Shown: positions 7,748-18,002 of the stretch, in pieces
How the letters are laid out: every line of letters begins with the position of its first letter
How positions within the stretch are numbered: the first letter of the stretch is position 1
Source: Ellagibacter isourolithinifaciens
GTDB lineage: Bacteria; Actinomycetota; Coriobacteriia; Coriobacteriales; Eggerthellaceae
Assembly: GCF_008831035.1 (NCBI RefSeq)
Contig: NZ_WAJR01000002.1
Coordinates: 1 to 64,000, forward strand
Direction: 5' to 3'
Length of the DNA: 64,000 nt
Program-made: the position numbers and the translations under genes
The notes under the pieces: model-generated
Told to the model about the DNA's origin: nothing
Seen by the model: only the letters and a program-made list of their open reading frames with translations
The model's database searches: none

Positions 7748-9022
7748 ATGGACAGCGTGCTTATACATAATCGGAAAATGGGCCCGCGCGATTGGGCGGT
7801 CGACGTCGCGGTGGCGCTTGCCGCCTTTGCTTTCGGCGCCGTGCAGTTGATGGTCTCTGCAAGTCTCATCCTTCCCGACGAGGCTTTGCGCCGCATGCTC
7901 GGCATCGAGGCCGTCGTTCCCGCCACATCATCTTTCATCGCGCTTGCACTCACGACGTTTCCCCTCGTGGCGCGCAGGAAATCCCCTTGGCTTGTCTTCG
8001 TGTTCACGCTCGTGGCGTTCGTTGGATTGCAAAACTCTTTCCATGGGTCTATGCTCGCCGTCTTTGGGCCGATGGTTGCTCTGTTCACCATTGTTGTGGA
8101 ATGCTCGCGCGTCGAGATGGGCGTCGCCTGCGCCGCGAGCGCCTTGGGGCTTGCGGCGGCGACGTACGGCGGAACCTCGGCTGCGCTGTGGTTCTGGGTA
8201 TACGTGCAAAACCTCGTGCTCATGGTCGTCTCGGCGCTCGGCGGGCTTGCCGTATGCGCCCATCGCGAATCCGTGCGGGCCACCGAGCAGCGCGCCGAAG
8301 AGGCCGAGCGCACGCGCGAGGAGGTGGCGGCTCGTCGCGTCGAGGAGGAGCGCGTTCGCATCGCTCGCGAGGTCCACGACATCACGGCCCATTCACTTTC
8401 GGCGGTCAGCATCCAGACTGCAGCAGCCGAGCGCCTGATCGACCGCAATCCCGCCGCCGCAAGGGAGGCGGTGTCGCTCGCGCACGAGACGGCGAAAGAA
8501 GCGCTCGAGGAGATTCGTGCGATGATCGGCGTGCTCAAGACGGGAGATTCCTCCGCCGAGACCACACCGACCGAGGGCACGGCGCGTCTTATGGATTTGG
8601 CGGACTACCTTCAAGAAGCGGGGGTTACAACGACACTCGACGTGTCGGGCTACAATCGGGAAGCGACGCCGGCGTTCATCGACATCGCGCTGTTCGGCAT
8701 CGCTCGCGAGGCTACGACCAACATCGTCCGCCATGCCCATGCAAAAAATGCGTCGATCGTCCTCGAAAGCGACGGCGCGAGGGCGCTGCTCACTGTGCAA
8801 GACGATGGCGACGGCTTGCTGGGCGCTGCGGACGGGGCGTCCCCGACGGGCGGACACGGCATCGACGGCATGAGGGAACGCGCGAAGCTGCTCGGCGGCA
8901 CCCTCAACGCGGGCCCTCTTCCCGGCGGCGGCTTTCGCGTTCGCGCGTCCATCCCCGTCGGCGACGAGTCCTCCGGTTTTGGCGCTGCGCGCGGGGAAAG
9001 GGGGTTCCATGAGCGAAGATAG
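7748..9022 (+). CDS. NarL-family sensor histidine kinase
   Basis: A 424-residue membrane kinase. About five hydrophobic segments occupy residues 17-170, followed by a coiled coil, the HisKA_3 H-box RIAREVHDITAHSLSAVS with His210 as phosphoacceptor, and a HATPase domain with EATTNIVRHAHA, DDGDGL and GGHGIDGMRERAKLLGG. No extracellular sensor domain is obvious, so the membrane part probably senses the signal. The cognate response regulator follows and overlaps by 14 bases. Start chosen at ATG 7748 because the upstream frame is unconserved. Signal unknown. Confidence 0.93.
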   Translation: MDSVLIHNRKMGPRDWAVDVAVALAAFAFGAVQLMVSASLILPDEALRRMLGIEAVVPATSSFIALALTTFPLVARRKSPWLVFVFTLVAFVGLQNSFHGSMLAVFGPMVALFTIVVECSRVEMGVACAASALGLAAATYGGTSAALWFWVYVQNLVLMVVSALGGLAVCAHRESVRATEQRAEEAERTREEVAARRVEEERVRIAREVHDITAHSLSAVSIQTAAAERLIDRNPAAAREAVSLAHETAKEALEEIRAMIGVLKTGDSSAETTPTEGTARLMDLADYLQEAGVTTTLDVSGYNREATPAFIDIALFGIAREATTNIVRHAHAKNASIVLESDGARALLTVQDDGDGLLGAADGASPTGGHGIDGMRERAKLLGGTLNAGPLPGGGFRVRASIPVGDESSGFGAARGERGFHERR

Positions 9023-9797
9023 GCAGAAGGCGGCGAGCTTTCCTGCGGCTTCCGGCTTCGGGAAATGCGATGCCGGCGGAGCCCGTGAGACAAGCGACCG
9101 GGCTCCATCGAGGGAAACGCTGCGCATCCTCATCGCAGATGACCAGGATCTCGTGAGAAGCGGATTCCGCATGATTCTCAACTCCTACGACGGGTTGTCG
9201 GTCGAAGGTGAGGCGCGCAACGGCGAAGAGGCGGTCTACCTCGCCCAGAAGATCCGCCCCGACGTGGTGCTCATGGATATCCGCATGCCGGTGCGAAACG
9301 GCATCGACGCCACGCGCGACATCACATCAAACCCGCTGCTCTCGGGCACGCATGTCCTCATTCTCACCACGTTCGACATCGACGAGTACGTCTACGACGC
9401 GCTCGCTGCGGGGGCGAGCGGCTTTTTGCTGAAAGACGCCGAGCCCGACGACATTGTCGAGGCCATCCACATCGTCGCACGCGGCGATGCCCTCATCCAG
9501 CCCTCGGTCATGCGACGCTTGGTGGAGACGTTCGTGGCGTCGCGCCCTCGCGCGGGCATGCCGAAGGGCTCGCACGCACGGGAGGCCATAAGGTCGCTCA
9601 CCGACCGCGAGCGAGAGATTCTCACGTTGGTTGCGCGCGGGCTTACCAATGAGGAAATCGCAGGCGAATTAATAATTTCTCCTGCAACGGTGAAAACGCA
9701 CGTCGCCCGCATCATGGGAAAGCTCGATGCGCACGACCGGGCGCAGCTCGTGGTGTGCGCCTATGAGGGCGGGCTCGTTTCCCCGCGTGCGAACTGA
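9009..9797 (+). CDS. NarL/LuxR-family response regulator
   Basis: A 262-residue regulator, ATG inside the end of the kinase gene (14-base overlap) with GGGGAAAGGGGG just upstream, so the two are translationally coupled. The receiver domain runs from LRILIADDQDLVRSGF to the phosphorylatable Asp90 (VVLMDIRMP) and Lys in FLLKDAEPDDIVEA. The C-terminal LuxR helix-turn-helix has LTDREREILTLVARGLTNEEIA and SPATVKTHVARIMGKL. A ~35-residue unconserved N-terminal extension precedes the receiver. Target genes unknown. Confidence 0.95.
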   Translation: MSEDRQKAASFPAASGFGKCDAGGARETSDRAPSRETLRILIADDQDLVRSGFRMILNSYDGLSVEGEARNGEEAVYLAQKIRPDVVLMDIRMPVRNGIDATRDITSNPLLSGTHVLILTTFDIDEYVYDALAAGASGFLLKDAEPDDIVEAIHIVARGDALIQPSVMRRLVETFVASRPRAGMPKGSHAREAIRSLTDREREILTLVARGLTNEEIAGELIISPATVKTHVARIMGKLDAHDRAQLVVCAYEGGLVSPRAN

Positions 9798-9864
9798 AAT
9801 ATGAACGCAGTGTGGCGATTCGATAAAACCTAAGTCCCTATCGCTCAAGTTTTCTGCAAAATGC

Positions 9865-9892
9865 TTGCATTCGCCTTCCCAGATGCTATAGT
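9865..9892 (+). promoter_or_regulatory. groESL promoter
   Basis: TTGCAT (9865-9870) and TATAGT (9887-9892) with a 16-base spacer predict a start near 9899, immediately before the CIRCE operator. This is the classic arrangement for HrcA repression. Confidence 0.7.
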
Positions 9893-9904
9893 AACCCAAT
9901 GTTG

Positions 9905-9931
9905 TTAGCACTCACGTTCGAAGAGTGCTAG
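9905..9931 (+). promoter_or_regulatory. CIRCE operator (HrcA site)
   Basis: TTAGCACTC (9905-9913), nine bases, GAGTGCTAG (9923-9931) matches the CIRCE consensus at all but the last base. HrcA binding here represses groES and groEL until heat or misfolded protein titrates the GroE machine. Confidence 0.95.
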
Positions 9932-9990
9932 CACTCGAAAGCTCGGTATTAGCAACCATCGATTCAAGGTTGATGAGAGGAAGGCAAGCA

Positions 9991-10281
9991 ATGATGAACC
10001 TGAAGCCGCTCGGCGATCGCGTCATCGTGAAGCAGGACGAAGCAGAGGAAACCACCGCAGGTGGCCTCATCCTCGCACACGATGCGAAGGAAAAGCCCCA
10101 GACGGGCGTCGTTCTCAAGGTGGGCGAGGGCAAGCTCGACAAGGACGGCAACCTCGTTCCCGTGCCCGTGAAGGAAGGCGACCGCGTGCTCTATGGCAAG
10201 TACGGCGGAACCGAAGTCAAGGTCAATGGCGAAGAGGTCATGATTCTTCGCTCCGAGGACATCTACGCGGTCTTCGAATAG
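9991..10281 (+). CDS. groES: Co-chaperonin GroES
   Basis: A 96-residue 10-kDa chaperonin that caps the GroEL ring. MNLKPLGDRVIVKQDE, the mobile loop ETTAGGLIL and the end MILRSEDIYAVFE are all standard. AGAGGAAGG lies about ten bases before ATG 9991; ATG 9994 is equally possible. groEL follows after 161 bases, which hold only its ribosome site and no clear second promoter. Confidence 0.97.
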   Translation: MMNLKPLGDRVIVKQDEAEETTAGGLILAHDAKEKPQTGVVLKVGEGKLDKDGNLVPVPVKEGDRVLYGKYGGTEVKVNGEEVMILRSEDIYAVFE

Positions 10282-10415
10282 CTCTCCCGACGGCTTTCCG
10301 CGGTTGTCCCGAAATCGCACCGCGCCGCATTGCGTTCGCGCTCGATAGCAAGGTGCAAGCGCATCGCGCTTCCGCTTCGGAATCTTCCGCGAAGCCCCGT
10401 CCTTTACGTTGCTGA

Positions 10416-12077
<1,662 letters not shown>

Positions 12078-12080
12078 TAG

Positions 12081-12108
12081 GTTTCGCTGGCTTTGCAGCC
12101 AGCGAAAC
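12081..12108 (+). terminator. Perfect hairpin after groEL
   Basis: A 12-bp perfect stem, GTTTCGCTGGCT (12081-12092) with AGCCAGCGAAAC (12097-12108), has a 4-base TTGC loop. It begins three bases after the groEL stop. No U-tract follows, so it may end transcription with Rho or stabilise the mRNA 3' end. Confidence 0.5.
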
Positions 12109-12116
12109 AGCTCGAC

Positions 12117-12224
12117 GCTGCGGGCCCGTCTGGCGGTCCAGCTGGCGCTCCAAGGTTTCGTCGCGTACCGAAGTACGCGTCCTCAACCTTTCGCGCCACC
12201 TGAACTCGCCAGGCGGGCCCTCGC
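12117..12224. repeat. ~108-bp imperfect long palindrome
   Basis: Bases 12117-12135 resemble the reverse complement of 12207-12224 (GGGCCCG, CTGGCG blocks). The middle blocks GGCGC and AAGGTT also pair inward to a perfect centre, CGCGTACcgaaGTACGCG (12162-12179). The whole element could fold into one long cruciform or RNA hairpin. No coding content is seen between groEL and the DUF1847 gene (12078-12413) apart from this, the groEL hairpin and a small GTGCTC/GAGCAC stem at 12271-12288. It looks like a REP/BIME-type intergenic repeat. Confidence 0.6.
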
Positions 12225-12413
12225 TGTCTTCGGAGCGAGCGTGGCGCTTCGCACTTCCCCCATGCGCAGGGTGCTCTGGTCGGAGCACTTGTCAAGAATT
12301 GCCTTTCCTCTTGCTGGGTGTTATTTTGTGGCTGAGCGTAACGACGCAAGACGGGGCATCTTCGTTCCCTTGCGGAATTGAGTGCAATGCGGAATCGAAA
12401 GGCGTTGAGGACG

Positions 12414-13067
12414 ATGAGCGATATTGCTTGCGAGAGTTGCCGGGTTGTAGCTTGCGAACACCTGGACAAGACGGCGCCTGATTTCTGCGTTCAAGCAGCA
12501 ATTACCAAAGAAATGCATGACGAGGCGCTGCGTCTCTACAACGAACCCGAGAACCATCTCATAATGGAATCTGCCGCGATAGTCAGCGCTGAAACGGTTA
12601 ATTCGACACGCGTTCAGGACACGATCAAGTTTGCGTCCTGCATGGGGGCGTCTCTTGTTGGCATAGCAACCTGCACGGCAATGTTGAGGGAAACGCGTAT
12701 CCTGACAGAGCTTCTCAGGAAGGCTGGGTTTGAAGTGCAGGTAGTTGGCTGCAAGTTGGAAAGCAACATGAAAGCCGACCTGAACATTGGCGCGCCCTCA
12801 TTGGCGGAAGATAGTGTTATCTGCAATCCAATCATGCAGGCTCTGTTGCTCAACGATGCAAAGACGGATCTGAATATCCTGATGGGAATTTGCGTAGGAC
12901 ACGATGCGCTTTTCTGCAAGTATTCGAATGCGCCCGCAGTGACCTTGGTTGCAAAGGATTTTATGACGGTGCATAACCCCTGCTCAGTGCTTTATGCCGC
13001 CGATTCTGTTTACAAGCGTAAGTTGGAAAAAACAATTGGGGAAATCGCGTCCGGCAAAGGGGAATGA
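12414..13067 (+). CDS. DUF1847 cysteine-rich protein
   Basis: A 217-residue cytoplasmic protein starting at ATG 12414 with GAGG four bases upstream. The N-terminal cysteine cluster CESCRVVAC, several further conserved Cys (FASCMG, GCKLES, GICVGHDALFCK) and the ending VLYAADSVY match the DUF1847 family of anaerobes, probably metal- or cluster-binding. The function is unknown. Base composition is more AT-rich than in its neighbours, which may mark later acquisition. It converges on the DUF554 gene. Confidence 0.85.
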   Translation: MSDIACESCRVVACEHLDKTAPDFCVQAAITKEMHDEALRLYNEPENHLIMESAAIVSAETVNSTRVQDTIKFASCMGASLVGIATCTAMLRETRILTELLRKAGFEVQVVGCKLESNMKADLNIGAPSLAEDSVICNPIMQALLLNDAKTDLNILMGICVGHDALFCKYSNAPAVTLVAKDFMTVHNPCSVLYAADSVYKRKLEKTIGEIASGKGE

Positions 13068-13125
13068 GGCGCTTAAGACACCTCCCGCGAGGCACGAGCG
13101 ACTTATGCTCGATGTCAAAGATAGC

Positions 13126-13836
13126 TCACCCAAGGGGCAAAAGCGGCAGGATGGCAAACCAGACGGGCGGCACTAAGAGTGCGGGCAGGAGATTCATGAC
13201 CGAAATCTCCTTGATCCTCAAGATGGACAGGCCCGATGCGAGAATCAGAAAACCGCCGACGATGGTGATCTCGCACATCAGGTTCGCGGTCATAAGCGGT
13301 TCGAGCCACTGCGCCAAAAGGAAGATCGAACCCTGCCAGCAAAAGAGCACCACGCCCGCGAGCGCCATGCCGATGCCGAATGACGATGCGAGCACCATTG
13401 AAGTCACGAAGTCGAGTGTCGCGTTGGTGAGCAGAAACGTCTCGTCACCGTAAAGCGCGCTATTGATCGGCCCCAAGATGGAAAGCGTGCCGAAGCAGAA
13501 CAGCACGATGCCGGTCGAAAGACCACGTGAGAGGTTTGTTCCGCCGCCTTCGCCCGCCTTAGGCTTCGACAGGCGCTCGGTCAGGCGGTCGAAGTGTCCC
13601 TCGATGTCGATCGCCGTGCCCGCGACGCCGCCGATGGCAAGGCTCGCGATGAACAGCACGGGATAGACGCTTCCGCTCATGCCCTCGACAACGGAATGAA
13701 GACCCAGGCCCGTCGCCGCAAGACCCATCGCACAGAACAGGATGTCCTGGTACTTCTCACCAAGACCGCGTTTCGCGAGGCTTCCGATGGCACTTCCTGC
13801 GACGATGGCCGCGGTGTTGACGATGGTTCCGATCAT
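13126..13836 (-). CDS. DUF554 integral membrane protein
   Basis: A 236-residue protein with about six hydrophobic segments, starting MIGTIVNTAAIVAGSAIGSLAKRG, the standard N-terminus of the DUF554/YdfK family. The start at 13836 is fixed by this motif; AAGGAG lies about 11 bases upstream. The family is widespread in Firmicutes and anaerobes and may be a transporter, but no substrate is known. It diverges from the heavy-metal exporter gene, with 94 bases between the starts. Confidence 0.9.
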   Translation of the reverse strand: MIGTIVNTAAIVAGSAIGSLAKRGLGEKYQDILFCAMGLAATGLGLHSVVEGMSGSVYPVLFIASLAIGGVAGTAIDIEGHFDRLTERLSKPKAGEGGGTNLSRGLSTGIVLFCFGTLSILGPINSALYGDETFLLTNATLDFVTSMVLASSFGIGMALAGVVLFCWQGSIFLLAQWLEPLMTANLMCEITIVGGFLILASGLSILRIKEISVMNLLPALLVPPVWFAILPLLPLG

Positions 13837-13916
13837 GGCCGTGTTTGCTCCTTCTGTTTTTCGTGTCGCTTGGCGAAACTGCGCCCACGTTGCCGCCTGC
13901 GCGAATGCCGCTGCGT

Positions 13917-13922
13917 TAGAAT
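13917..13922 (+). promoter_or_regulatory. -10 box of the exporter gene
   Basis: TAGAAT ends eight bases before ATG 13931, and no Shine-Dalgarno is present, again suggesting a leaderless transcript. Confidence 0.45.
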
Positions 13923-13930
13923 ACCTTGCT

Positions 13931-14887
13931 ATGGAAGAAATCATGCATATCGCGGGGCATGTCCTCGAACACTCAATTGAAGACACACTTTACCTCATCC
14001 CGTTTTTGTTCGTCACCTATCTGGCTATGGAATGGCTCGAGCACAAGGCGGGCGACAAGGCGCAAAACGCCATCAAGCGCGCGGGGAAGGCGGGCCCCGT
14101 CATTGGCGCGGTGCTCGGCGTCGTGCCCCAATGCGGCTTTTCGGCGGCGGCGTCGACGCTCTATGCGGGCCGCGTCATCACGGTCGGCACGCTCATCGCC
14201 GTGCTCCTGTCCACCTCCGATGAGATGATCCCCATCTTCCTCGCGGCTCAGGTGCCCCTTTCCACCATGGGCGCTATCCTGGGTGCGAAGGTGGTCGTGG
14301 GCATTGTCGCGGGCCTTGCGCTCGACGGCGTGCTCCGCTTGCTCCATCGTCCCGAAGAGCATCTACGCATCCACGAGCTCTGCCAGCGCGATCACTGCCA
14401 CTGCAACGGCGAATGTCACGCCTGCGAGGAGAATCCCGAGCTTGCCTACGAGGCGGAAAAGGACGAGGAGCACCATCACGACCATGCGGGCGCTTCCATC
14501 GTGAAGAGCGCGCTCAAGCACACTGCCCAGGTCACAGTCTTCATTTTCATCGTCACGCTGCTTTTGAACGTGGTGCTCGAAACGGTAGGCGAGGACGCGC
14601 TGGCACAGATCCTCGGCTCGAACAGCGCGCTTTCGGTCGTTGTGGCGGCCATCGTGGGCCTCATCCCGAACTGCGCAGCGAGCGTCGTTATCGCCGACCT
14701 GTATGTGGAAGGCGTGCTCGGCGCGGGGGCCATGTTCGCGGGCCTGCTCGTCTCGGCGGGCGTCGGCCTGCTTGTCCTCTTCCGAGCGAACCGCCGTCCT
14801 AAGCAAAACCTCATCATCGTGGCAATACTCCTCGTCGTCGGCATTGTGGCAGGAGCGATTGTCTCTGCTGCGGGCATCGTGTTCTAA
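13931..14887 (+). CDS. Putative heavy-metal/arsenic-type exporter (ArsP_2, 10TM family)
   Basis: A 318-residue membrane protein with two homologous halves of about four to five helices. Each half carries a cysteine-containing motif: [17 protein letters not shown] (~residues 59-75) and [18 protein letters not shown] (~244-261). The halves are joined by a His/Cys-rich loop ([17 protein letters not shown], then EEHHHDHAG, ~150-195) that probably binds metal. This matches the '10TM heavy-metal exporter'/ArsP_2 family. Metal specificity is not known; the loop argues for a soft or transition metal. Start taken at ATG 13931, directly after a -10 box. Confidence 0.85.
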   Translation: MEEIMHIAGHVLEHSIEDTLYLIPFLFVTYLAMEWLEHKAGDKAQNAIKRAGKAGPVIGAVLGVVPQCGFSAAASTLYAGRVITVGTLIAVLLSTSDEMIPIFLAAQVPLSTMGAILGAKVVVGIVAGLALDGVLRLLHRPEEHLRIHELCQRDHCHCNGECHACEENPELAYEAEKDEEHHHDHAGASIVKSALKHTAQVTVFIFIVTLLLNVVLETVGEDALAQILGSNSALSVVVAAIVGLIPNCAASVVIADLYVEGVLGAGAMFAGLLVSAGVGLLVLFRANRRPKQNLIIVAILLVVGIVAGAIVSAAGIVF

Positions 14888-14945
14888 TTCTGCTACACTG
14901 TTCGAGCATGATTCATTGGTTCGGAAGCGCACGAAAGGGCACGGA

Positions 14946-15533
14946 ATGAAGCTTTTGGAAGAACGCATCAAGCGTGATGGCGTCGTCAAGTCGGAAGGCG
15001 TGCTGAAGGTCGATAGCTTCCTCAACCACCAGATCGATGTCAACCTGATCGACGAGATGGGCGCGGAGTTCGCCCGATTGTTCGCGGATGCGCCCGTGAA
15101 CAAGATCCTCACGATCGAGGCGTCGGGCATCGGCATCGCATGTCTGGTCGCGCGCCATTTCGGCAACGCGCCCGTCGTGTTCGCGAAGAAGGCCCAGTCC
15201 ATCAACCTCGACGGCGAGATGTACTCCACCAAGATCCAGTCGTTCACCCACGGCCGCATCTTCGACGTCATCGTTTCGAAGAAGTTCCTAAGTCCTGAAG
15301 ACCACGTGCTCATCATCGACGATTTCCTGGCCAACGGCTGTGCTCTGAACGGCCTTATCGAGTTGGTGGAGGAGTCGGGCGCCACGGTCGAGGGCATCGG
15401 CATCGCGGTGGAGAAGGGCTTCCAGCACGGAGGCGACAAGCTGCGCGAGGAGGGCTATCACCTGGAGTCGCTCGCAATCCTCGAATCGATGGATCCCAAC
15501 ACCGGCGAGGTCGTCTTTCGCGAAAACGCGTAG
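14946..15533 (+). CDS. xpt: Xanthine phosphoribosyltransferase
   Basis: A 195-residue salvage enzyme converting xanthine plus PRPP to XMP. Family motifs [23 protein letters not shown], and the PRPP-binding [13 protein letters not shown] (~residues 122-134) are present. GAAAGGG precedes the ATG at 14946. A TACACT box lies about 45 bases upstream; the short leader has no room for a purine riboswitch, which often controls xpt in Firmicutes. The purine permease at 48977 could supply its substrate. Confidence 0.95.
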   Translation: MKLLEERIKRDGVVKSEGVLKVDSFLNHQIDVNLIDEMGAEFARLFADAPVNKILTIEASGIGIACLVARHFGNAPVVFAKKAQSINLDGEMYSTKIQSFTHGRIFDVIVSKKFLSPEDHVLIIDDFLANGCALNGLIELVEESGATVEGIGIAVEKGFQHGGDKLREEGYHLESLAILESMDPNTGEVVFRENA

Positions 15534-15585
15534 ATAAAACCGGCTTGCGTGGCATTTCCTTGCTGCGAATTCGCGAACTTTTTCC

Positions 15586-15619
15586 TTGACGCGGCATCGA
15601 TGCATCGCTAGCATATACA
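15586..15619 (+). promoter_or_regulatory. Probable tRNA promoter
   Basis: A near-perfect -35, TTGACG (15586-15591), is followed 17 bases later by TAGCAT and 22 bases later by TATACA (15614-15619). One of these is likely the -10 for the two-tRNA transcript. Confidence 0.45.
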
Positions 15620-15638
15620 GTTGCGCTATTGGATAAGA

Positions 15639-15714
15639 GGGCCGTTAGCTCAGTTGGCAGAGCAGGGGACTTTTAATCCCAAGGCCCGGGGTTCGAATCC
15701 CCGACGGCCCACCA
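15639..15714 (+). tRNA. tRNA-Lys (UUU)
   Basis: Full cloverleaf: acceptor GGGCCGT/ACGGCCC, D-arm GCTCAGTTGGCAGAGC, anticodon loop CTTTTAA with anticodon UUU, T-arm GGGGTTCGAATCCCC, and an encoded CCA end at 15712-15714. Confidence 0.97.
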
Positions 15715-15758
15715 TTCCAAATGCGTAAGACCTGCTTTGGGTCTGCACCAATCCAGAC

Positions 15759-15832
15759 TGGGGTATCGTCCAATGGCAGGACTCTGGTTTTTGGTACCAG
15801 CTATCTAGGTTCGAATCCTGGTACCCCAGCCA
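15759..15832 (+). tRNA. tRNA-Gln (UUG)
   Basis: Acceptor TGGGGTA pairs with TACCCCA; anticodon stem CTGGT/ACCAG encloses TTTTGGT with anticodon UUG; T-loop GGTTCGAATCC; CCA encoded. It follows tRNA-Lys by 44 bases and is probably on the same transcript. The next ~290 bases up to infA hold no gene that I can see. Confidence 0.97.
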
Positions 15833-16124
15833 TCTTGGATGCAGCAAAGCAGCATCGACTGGGGCCGTTGGAACAAGCTGGCATCAGTCAAAAAAGCCGA
15901 CAAGGCGGCTGCGCTTCTCGAAAGCGCGAATACCTGGCGATTCCACTCCGGATAAAGCGGAGCGACAATCGCGCGGCATGACCGCGGGCCTGGCAAGCAG
16001 GTATTTCGAAAACCACAGGTTTGTTGGTTTTGTGTGCTTTTACGCTCAAATCTACCACATAACTTCATATGTTTGATATCATCTCGTGTTGCTGTCTTAA
16101 GTCCACATTAAGAGGAGAGCACAG

Positions 16125-16343
16125 TTGGCGAAACAAGATGTCATCGAGCTTGAGGGCACGGTCCTTGAAGCGTTGCCGAACGCGATGTTCAAGGTCGAGC
16201 TCGAGAACGGCCACGAGATCCTGGCCCACATTTCGGGGAAGATGCGTATGCACTACATCAAGATCCTCCCTGGCGATAAGGTCACGGTCGAGTTGTCCGT
16301 CTACGACTTGAATCGCGGGCGCATCACGTACCGCTTCAAGTAG
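16125..16343 (+). CDS. infA: Translation initiation factor IF-1
   Basis: A 72-residue S1/OB-fold factor that occupies the ribosomal A site during initiation. The whole protein is canonical ([20 protein letters not shown] to GRITYRFK). The start is the rare TTG at 16125, fixed by the family N-terminus and AGAGGAG nine bases upstream. It opens the infA-rpmJ-rpsM-rpsK-rpsD-rpoA-rplQ operon. Confidence 0.97.
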   Translation: MAKQDVIELEGTVLEALPNAMFKVELENGHEILAHISGKMRMHYIKILPGDKVTVELSVYDLNRGRITYRFK

Positions 16344-16440
16344 GGGGAACCGCGGGTTTTCCTCGCCGAATCTCGGCAATAACGTCTGCGGCTGGACGTT
16401 TGTATATAGAAGAGAACGCATAACCGAAAGGAATTGAGAA

Positions 16441-16554
16441 ATGAAGGTACGTCCTTCGGTCAAGAAAATGTGCGACAAGTGCAAAATCATCCGACGCCAT
16501 GGCAAGGTCTTCGTGATTTGCGAGAACCCTCGTCATAAGCAGCGTCAGGGCTAG
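16441..16554 (+). CDS. rpmJ: 50S ribosomal protein L36
   Basis: A 37-residue ribosomal protein beginning [21 protein letters not shown], with AAAGG upstream. The four zinc ligands Cys11, Cys14, Cys27 and His32 are all present, so this is the zinc-binding (C+) form. It lies 97 bases after infA and 23 before rpsM. Confidence 0.97.
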   Translation: MKVRPSVKKMCDKCKIIRRHGKVFVICENPRHKQRQG

Positions 16555-16577
16555 GAAGAAAGAAGGGGAATTAACCT

Positions 16578-16946
16578 ATGGCACGTCTCGTTGGTGTCGA
16601 CCTTCCTCGCGATAAGCGCATTGAAGTCGGCTTGACCTACATCTACGGCATTGGCCTCACGACCTCCAAGAAGATCCTTGCGGAAACCGGTGTGAACCCG
16701 GACGTCCGCGTGAAGGACCTCTCCGAAGAGGATCTCGGCAAGCTCCGCGATTACATCCAGGAGAACCTCACGGTTGAGGGCGACCTGCACCGCGAAGTTT
16801 CCCAGAACGTGAAGCGCCTCATGGAAATCGGCTGCTACCGTGGCCTTCGTCACCGCAAGGGTCTGCCCGTTCGCGGTCAGCGTACCCACACCAATGCACG
16901 CACCCGCAAGGGCCCGCGTAAGCAAATCGGCGGCAAGAAGAAGTAA
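16578..16946 (+). CDS. rpsM: 30S ribosomal protein S13
   Basis: A 122-residue head protein of the small subunit that contacts 16S rRNA, the 50S subunit bridge and P-site t[24 protein letters not shown] and the basic tail [16 protein letters not shown] are canonical. AAGGGG ribosome site. Second ribosomal gene in the infA-rplQ operon. Confidence 0.98.
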   Translation: MARLVGVDLPRDKRIEVGLTYIYGIGLTTSKKILAETGVNPDVRVKDLSEEDLGKLRDYIQENLTVEGDLHREVSQNVKRLMEIGCYRGLRHRKGLPVRGQRTHTNARTRKGPRKQIGGKKK

Positions 16947-16958
16947 GGGAGCAGATAA

Positions 16959-17357
16959 GTGGCAGCTAAGAAACAAGTGCGTGCGCGCATCAAGCGCTCC
17001 GAGCGCAAGAACATTGCCGTTGGCGCCGCACATATCAAATCCACGTTCAACAACACCATTGTGAGCATCACCGATCCTCAGGGCAATGTGATCTCCTGGC
17101 AGTCCGCCGGCACCGTCGGCTTCAAGGGTTCCCGCAAGTCCACGCCGTTCGCGGCGCAGATGGCTGCGGAAGCTGCTGCCAAGACCGCGATGGAGCACGG
17201 CCTCAAGAAGGTTGCCGTTTACGTGAAGGGCCCCGGTTCCGGTCGCGAGACCGCAATCCGCTCCCTGCAGGCAGCTGGCCTCGAAATCGCGAGCATCCAG
17301 GATTGCACCCCCATCCCGCACAACGGTTGCCGTCCGTGCAAGCGTCGTCGCGTGTAG
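16959..17357 (+). CDS. rpsK: 30S ribosomal protein S11
   Basis: A 132-residue platform protein of the 30S subunit, with [20 protein letters not shown] and the C-terminal [17 protein letters not shown]. It starts at GTG 16959 with GGGAG nine bases upstream, 12 bases after rpsM. Confidence 0.98.
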   Translation: MAAKKQVRARIKRSERKNIAVGAAHIKSTFNNTIVSITDPQGNVISWQSAGTVGFKGSRKSTPFAAQMAAEAAAKTAMEHGLKKVAVYVKGPGSGRETAIRSLQAAGLEIASIQDCTPIPHNGCRPCKRRRV

Positions 17358-17376
17358 TTGAAAGGATCATATAACC

Positions 17377-17973
17377 ATGGCAATTAACAGAACTCCGGTT
17401 CTTAAGCGCTGCCGCCAGCTGGGCCTTGATCCCGTTGTGCTGGGGTACAGCAGCTCTAAAACCTCCAAGCGCGAGCCCAAGCGTCGCCGCAAGGAATCCG
17501 AGTACGGCATGCAGCTGCGCGAGAAGCAGAAGGTGAAGTTCATCTACGGCGTTCTCGAGAAGCAGTTCCATGGCTACTTCGAGAAGGCGAAGGCCATGCC
17601 GGGCATCACCGGCGAGAACCTGATGCGCATCCTCGAGTCCCGCCTCGACAGCGTCATCTTCCGTCTCGGCTTCGCCCGCACCCGCAAGGAAGCTCGTCAG
17701 ATCGTCACCCACGGCCACATCATGGTCAACGGCCGTCGTGTCGACGTTCCTTCCTACCGCGTGAAGGCCGGCGACGTCGTCTCCGTGGCTCCGAAATCCA
17801 AGGAGCTCCTCGTCATCAAGAGCGCTCTCGTTTCCAACGCTCGTTTCGAGGTTCCTGCTTGGCTCGAGGTTGACATCGAGAAACTCCAGGGCAACGTGTT
17901 GGCCCTTCCGCAGCGCGATCAAATCGATTTGGACATTAACGAACAGCTTATTGTCGAACTTTACTCGAAGTAA
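17377..17973 (+). CDS. rpsD: 30S ribosomal protein S4
   Basis: A 198-residue primary 16S rRNA-binding protein that nucleates 30S assembly. The S4 domain is clear (LESRLDSVIFRLGFARTRKEARQIVTHGHI, ~residues 89-118). The N-terminal zinc ligands are missing, so this is the zinc-independent (C-) version, while L36 in the same operon is the zinc type. Confidence 0.98.
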   Translation: MAINRTPVLKRCRQLGLDPVVLGYSSSKTSKREPKRRRKESEYGMQLREKQKVKFIYGVLEKQFHGYFEKAKAMPGITGENLMRILESRLDSVIFRLGFARTRKEARQIVTHGHIMVNGRRVDVPSYRVKAGDVVSVAPKSKELLVIKSALVSNARFEVPAWLEVDIEKLQGNVLALPQRDQIDLDINEQLIVELYSK

Positions 17974-18002
17974 TCGCAGCATAGTAAGGAGGCTTTTAAA
18001 AC

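Noticed and set aside
14888-14945. Purine riboswitch before xpt
   Set aside because: The leader is only ~45 bases and lacks the conserved purine aptamer core.
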